DNA of 64,000 nucleotides, from contig NC_045436.1 in NCBI RefSeq assembly GCF_002776525.5, positions 157,788,666-157,852,665 of the forward strand. Reading direction: 5' to 3'. The stretch's first letter is position 1. Each line of letters begins with the position of its first letter. A program made the translations under genes and the position numbers. This document shows, in pieces, positions 60,501 to 64,000 of this stretch. The notes beneath the pieces were generated by a model, which was given only the letters and a program-made list of their open reading frames with translations, ran no database searches and had not been told where the DNA came from. The stretch is from Piliocolobus tephrosceles (taxonomy: Eukaryota > Chordata > Mammalia > Primates > Cercopithecidae).

Positions 60501-61209
60501 AAAAATCACAGCAGCTATTTTTTATTTATATTTTGAATGTTCTTTCTGTATGGGTATGTATAAGTTTTATAATGGTTAATTAGGGCCATATCTGTACTCA
60601 ACAAGAGAATAAAATGCCTTTCAATGTTTAATAACAGATGCATAACTGCTAATTAAGTTGATTTATACCCAATGAGTTCCATTGTTTATTGATTTTGTTA
60701 GCTGATGGCATTAGTGCAAGTTCAGTAAACTACTTGTCAAATTAAAAAATACATGGTAGTCTTTAAAAACTAAAAATGTAGAATACAGAAAATATATATT
60801 TTTCAATTAAAAATACAAATAGTGATCTACAAAATGTTATCTGAAAAAATTACCTGAAATAATTTTGAGGGATGCGTACATTACATGCAATAAAAAGTAT
60901 GCCATGATCAAAGATAATATTTAAAGCTAAATTTCAGTAATCAATAATCTTCTAAATATTGTCATTAAAAAATCACTTTAGTAAGGTATTAAATGTTCAC
61001 TTTATTTATAACCACAATGCAAATTAAAACATGATAAAAAATTAGAAAGATTATAGTTTACACTACTCAAGTCCTCAGTTCAACAGTGCAAGTTAACGCT
61101 CCTCTTTTTTCTTTACAGAGAACCATTTAAAATAATAATAAATTAATAAAAATAAAATATTACAACCTAGTGAACGAGAAGGGAGCCATTAGAAAAATGA
61201 GACCTTTTT

Positions 61210-61214
<5 letters not shown>
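57548..61214. other. Largely unassigned AT-rich DNA
   Basis: About 3.7 kb without a clear gene. A MIR-like stretch may lie at 58290-58400 (TTATTTAATCTTCACAACTA, AAAGATAAGAGAACTCAAAC). A tandem duplication lies at 58675-58750. Two 95-codon frames (57851-58138 and 58933-59220) show no recognisable motif. Confidence 0.5.
58675..58750 (+). repeat. Perfect 35-bp tandem duplication
   Basis: Two identical 35-bp copies (58675-58709 and 58716-58750), each starting AGCAAAGCAAAACTTTC and ending AAACACGAC, separated by six A. Period 41 bp. Confidence 0.97.
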
Positions 61215-61241
<27 letters not shown>

Positions 61242-61524
61242 GAGACAGAGAGTCTCACTCTGCCTCCCAGGCTGAAGTACAATGGCACGATCTCAGCTCA
61301 CTGAAACCTCTGACTCCTGGGTTCAAATGATTCTCCTGACTCAGCCTCCTGAGTAGCTGGGATTACAGGTGCCCACCACCAAGCCCAGCTAATTTTTGTG
61401 TTTTTAGTAGAGACGGAGTTTCACCACGTTGGCCAATCTGGTCTCTTAACTCCTCACCTCATGATCCAACCACCTCAGCCTCCGAAAGTGCTGAGATTCC
61501 AGGCGTAAGCCACAGCACCTGGCC
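61215..61524 (-). mobile_element. Alu (AluS-like), antisense
   Basis: A 27-T run, then an antisense full dimer from GAGACAGAGAGTCTCACTCTG to CACAGCACCTGGCC. It contains TTCAAATGATTCTCCTGACT, matching the AluS-type diagnostic region, and many substitutions. A clear target-site duplication was not found. Confidence 0.95.
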
Positions 61525-61751
61525 CTGTCTATACTTTTTGACAACAGGGGTCATATGGGTGGGTGGCAAATGAGGAGTTTGGAACAAGGGAATTGTTTTC
61601 TGGAGCTGCATCTTGAAACCTGAGTGAGCATACCACAGGGAAGCGTCAGGAGCTTGGTCTTTGCAACTTAACAATACTAGGACAGCTAAATTTACGGATT
61701 CAGTTAAGTAATTTTCAGTATAATTACCATCACAAAATAGACATTTATCTT

Positions 61752-62053
61752 CCTTTTTTTTTTTTTTTTGAGACGGAGTCTTGCTCTGTCGACCAGGCTG
61801 GAGTGCAGTGGTCGGATCTCAGCTCACTGCAAGCTCCACCTCCCTGGTTCACGCCATTCTCCTGCCTCAGCCTCTCGAGTAGCTGGGACTACAGGCGCCC
61901 GCCACCTCGCCCGGCTAGTTTTTTTTGTAGTTTTTAGTAGAGACGGGTTTTCACCGTGTTAGCCAGGATGGTCTTGATCTCCTGACCTCGTGATCCGTGT
62001 GTGTCGGCCTCCCAAAGTGCTGGGATTACAGGCTTGAGCCACCGCGCCCGGCC
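61752..62053 (-). mobile_element. AluY of Old World monkey type (AluYR-like), with 12-bp TSD
   Basis: Antisense, flanked by perfect duplications GACATTTATCTT (61740-61751 and 62054-62065). Read in Alu sense it has CTCAAGCCTGTAATCCC in place of CTCACGCC, CTAGCCGGGCGAGGTGGCGG in the right monomer, and GAGCTGAGATCC before CACTGCACTCC. These variants define the young AluY lineages I remember from rhesus and baboon. Low divergence indicates a recent insertion. Confidence 0.93.
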
Positions 62054-62260
62054 GACATTTATCTTTAAATGTCCAGAAATAAGACTAGATTAGTAATGTA
62101 AATAAATTAAATACAGCAGAAAATTTTTTTTCTGCTCTCATGTTGAAAACTAAACCACATTATAAGGATTTTTAAAATGATGATTTAAACAGGCTACGGG
62201 GAATTAGATCGTCATAATCAGAAACTGACATCATTAAAAGATTTTGTTCTATACAGAATT

Positions 62261-62430
62261 ATACTAATAATATACTACAAAATATTTCTACTATAATTTA
62301 TAAATAATATATATATATATAAATTATTTAAGCATCCTAAAGCTACCTCAACTAATATACTAATAATATAATGTAAGACATTTCTACTATAATCTATAAG
62401 AGATATATATAAAGTATCCTAATGCCATCT
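62261..62430. repeat. Imperfect ~96-bp tandem duplication, AT-rich
   Basis: ATACTAATAATATA followed by TTTCTACTATAATTTATAA and, after a TA-rich stretch, CATCCTAA in copy 1 (from 62261). Copy 2 (from 62357) repeats ATACTAATAATATA, TTTCTACTATAATCTATAA and TATCCTAA. The copies have diverged. Confidence 0.75.
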
Positions 62431-62524
62431 ATGAATAATTTATAAATAATATATTATGAACAAAGAAGTATTAATTGATATAAAAATAAATATATTACAT
62501 GTAAAATACATGTCTTTTATATAT

Positions 62525-62583
62525 ACAATATGTGTGTGGGTGTATATATGTATGTTTATATAAAGAGAGAGAGAGTGTGTGTA
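62525..62583 (+). repeat. TG/TA/GA compound microsatellite
   Basis: GTGTGTGGGTGTATATATG, then TATAAAGAGAGAGAGAG, then TGTGTGTG. Confidence 0.85.
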
Positions 62584-62868
62584 CAACTGAAATATGTTAC
62601 CAGTGTAGATGCTTAGTCATTGAATTTGGGACCAATAGTCTGGAAAATTATTCAAATATCTCCAGAAGAAAGACAACTGCTTCCACAAGACCCAAAATAT
62701 TTGAAACTCAGACATGCTGAGTATGCTGAAAGATGCAATTACCATTTGGTACTAAAAACAAATAATATATTTATAATAATTCTATGTACATTTGTGAAAT
62801 GTCTGGAATCCTGTTTTCTGCCTTTCAGGCAAAGAATCTATTAGTTTGTATTTAACTTAAGAAATTGA

Positions 62869-62901
62869 ATCACTTCTCAGCCTTTTAGCTAAGATCAAGT
62901 G
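62869..62901 (+). pseudogene. RNU2P: U2 snRNA 5' fragment, tailless retropseudogene
   Basis: ATCACTTCTCAGCCTTTTAG and the next 13 nt match the first 33 nt of U2 snRNA at about 30 of 33 positions; the three differences are all G to A. It begins exactly at U2 nucleotide 1 and lacks the rest of U2, including the Sm site and 3' stem-loops, so it cannot be functional. It is bracketed by a 10-bp near-perfect direct repeat, AAGAAATTGA (62859-62868) and AAGAAATGGA (62902-62911). No A-tail. This fits the 3'-truncated, tailless snRNA pseudogenes made by reverse transcription. Confidence 0.85.
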
Positions 62902-63004
62902 AAGAAATGGAGACATCTCCAAGGGAAAGACACTTTTATTTTCTATTAGGTGATTTTCCTGCTTGGCAGTTGACTTCTTATAGACCATCCTTAGTTAAAA
63001 ATGA

Positions 63005-63030
63005 CATTCTAACTCTTAAGAGTTAGAATG
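63005..63030. repeat. Perfect 26-bp palindrome
   Basis: CATTCTAACTCTT is followed immediately by its exact reverse complement AAGAGTTAGAATG, with no spacer. It lies about 100 bp right of the U2 fragment. No known binding site or terminator role is suggested in this setting. Confidence 0.98.
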
Positions 63031-63239
63031 AGATACGTAACAAATATGTATTTTAAGTGTAAATGATTTATAAAATATACATATATACATATTTGTTTTT
63101 CCTGGTTTTGCTTCATTTTTTATTGTCTCACACAAGATATGGATTGACAAGCAAGGACTAAGTATTACTAGACATGTGCTAAACAGAGAGGATAACAAAA
63201 TGAAATAAGTGGTCCTGTTGGAAGCTATTTCATAGTTTA

Positions 63240-63823
63240 ATACCCAAAAAAAGTGTGCTTCAAAAATCAAGGCAAAATAAAGACATATTCAGAAAGGTGA
63301 AAGCTAAGAGAATTTGATGGCACCATACCTGCCCTTTAAGAATATTAAAAAATGGTCTACAGGCTGACAGAAATTTAAGCTTTTACAAAAGAATGAAGAG
63401 TGCCATAGGTGGAAAATATGTTGAAGTAAAATACATAAAGCCTTTTATCTAATTTATAATTTTATTTTAAGTATTAATATTTGGAGCCAAAATACATGAC
63501 AATAATAGCAAAAAAACAGAGGAGGAATATTGTATGATTCTTACATTACATGTGAAGTGATATAACATTATTGAAAATAGACTAACAAATATGAATACTA
63601 TAAATTCAAGAGCAGTAAATTTAAAAAAGAAGTATGTCTTATTAAAGTATAGTGTAGATAAGATGAAATGCTAAAAAAAGCAATTAATCCAAAAGAACAA
63701 TGAAAATATAAAAGGAGAAATAAACAGATAACAAAGAACAGAGAAATCAAATATGAGAATGGTAGATTTAAACACAATTGATACATTTACCGTATACATT
63801 AAATGTAAATGTTTTAAAACTAT
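63240..63823 (+). mobile_element. L1M fragment, ORF1 end to ORF2 start, sense
   Basis: In order: GGCAAAATAAAGACATATTC, AGAATGAAGAGTGCCATAGG, ATACATGACAATAATAGC, TTACATGTGAAGTGATATAA, GCAATTAATCCAAAAGAAC and TACATTAAATGTAAATG. This is the layout of an old L1M ORF1 end through the start of ORF2. It is cut at the start of ORF2 by LTR12-like sequence. Confidence 0.75.
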
Positions 63824-63886
63824 GAGGGGCCAGATAAGGGAATAAAAGCAGGCTGCCCGAGGTAGCAGCAGCAACCCACTGGGGTC
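63824..63886 (+). mobile_element. LTR12 (HERV9-like) fragment, sense, U3/R promoter part
   Basis: GAGGGGCCAGATAAGGGAAT, then AATAAAAGCAGGCTGCCCGA (TATA-like box at 63841-63847), then AGCAGCAGCAACCCACTGGG. This is the promoter-proximal end of an LTR12-type LTR as I recall it. It stops where orientation flips. Confidence 0.75.
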
Positions 63887-64000
63887 AGTTCTCCAAGTCC
63901 CAACCCGACTCAAGAGCCCGGCTGACTTCGCCTAGTGCATCCCACACCAGGGCCTCAGGCGTAGCTGCCCGCCAGTCCCGTGCCGCGAGCCTGAATTTCT
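63887..64000 (-). mobile_element. LTR12 (HERV9-like) fragment, antisense, runs off window
   Basis: Read on the reverse strand: GGGACTTGGAGAACT preceded by a GAGTCGGGTT block, GCACTAGGCGAAGTCAGCC, and CACGGGACTGGCGGGCAGCT. This is the upstream U3 region of an LTR12-type LTR, CpG-containing and GC-rich relative to the rest of the window. It continues beyond 64000. Confidence 0.75.

Noticed and set aside
1..64000. A novel multi-gene system or defence/biosynthetic cluster
   Set aside because: All longer coding-like signals resolve to LINE-1 or ERVL remnants. There are no operon-like gene arrays and no intact non-repeat genes, so nothing supports such a claim.

Overview
The window is intergenic or intronic DNA from a primate genome. 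It is AT-rich and densely filled with LINE-1, Alu, L2, MIR, ERVL/MaLR and Tigger-type repeats. No convincing host protein-coding exon was found on either strand, and nearly every long reading frame lies inside a transposon remnant or is a chance frame. The AluY at 61752-62053 carries variants (CTCAAGCC near its 5' end, GGGCGAGGTGGC and GAGCTGAGATCC in the right monomer) that I associate with the Old World monkey AluYR lineage. I therefore infer a cercopithecid (macaque, baboon or guenon type) rather than a human or ape. A run of exactly 100 N at 8989-9088 marks an assembly gap.

Layout: 0-1.4 kb holds an antisense L1 piece, an Alu and a Tigger2-like transposon. 4.6-10.8 kb is a near full-length but dead L1PB-like element (5' UTR, ORF1, ORF2, 3' UTR), broken by an AluY and the gap. 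11.1-12.4 kb is a twin-primed (5'-inverted) L1. 12.8-13.2 kb is a MaLR-type LTR. 14.6-18.9 kb is an old L1M, capped by an antisense Alu. 19.5-24.4 kb has almost no recognisable repeats. 24.5-30.4 kb is a zone of ancient MIR, L2 and ERVL/MaLR LTR remnants. 32.1-32.2 kb is a compound tetranucleotide microsatellite. 33.5-37.3 kb is a mosaic of ERVL/MaLR internal fragments in both orientations with LTR pieces and a MER2, ending in an Alu whose right arm is inverted. 39.3-43.4 kb holds three antisense L1M segments. 43.6-48.7 kb has L1 pieces, an Alu and an MSTB-like LTR. 49.4-52.8 kb is an internally deleted HERV-L provirus nested inside a MER2 transposon. 53-62 kb is mostly unassigned DNA with an MST-like LTR, three Alus and a tiny twin-primed L1PA. 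62.3-64 kb has a 33-nt U2 snRNA retropseudogene fragment, a perfect 26-bp palindrome, an L1M piece, and an inverted junction between two LTR12 (HERV9-like) fragments.

No genes here work together as a system. The interest lies in the mutational record: four independent inversion-type junctions (three twin-primed L1s and one intra-Alu inversion), an LTR12 inversion, nested insertions that give relative ages, and a tailless snRNA retropseudogene. I found no evidence for a previously undescribed functional system. Repeat family names come from recalled consensus sequences, not a database search, and most repeat edges are good to about 10-30 bp.
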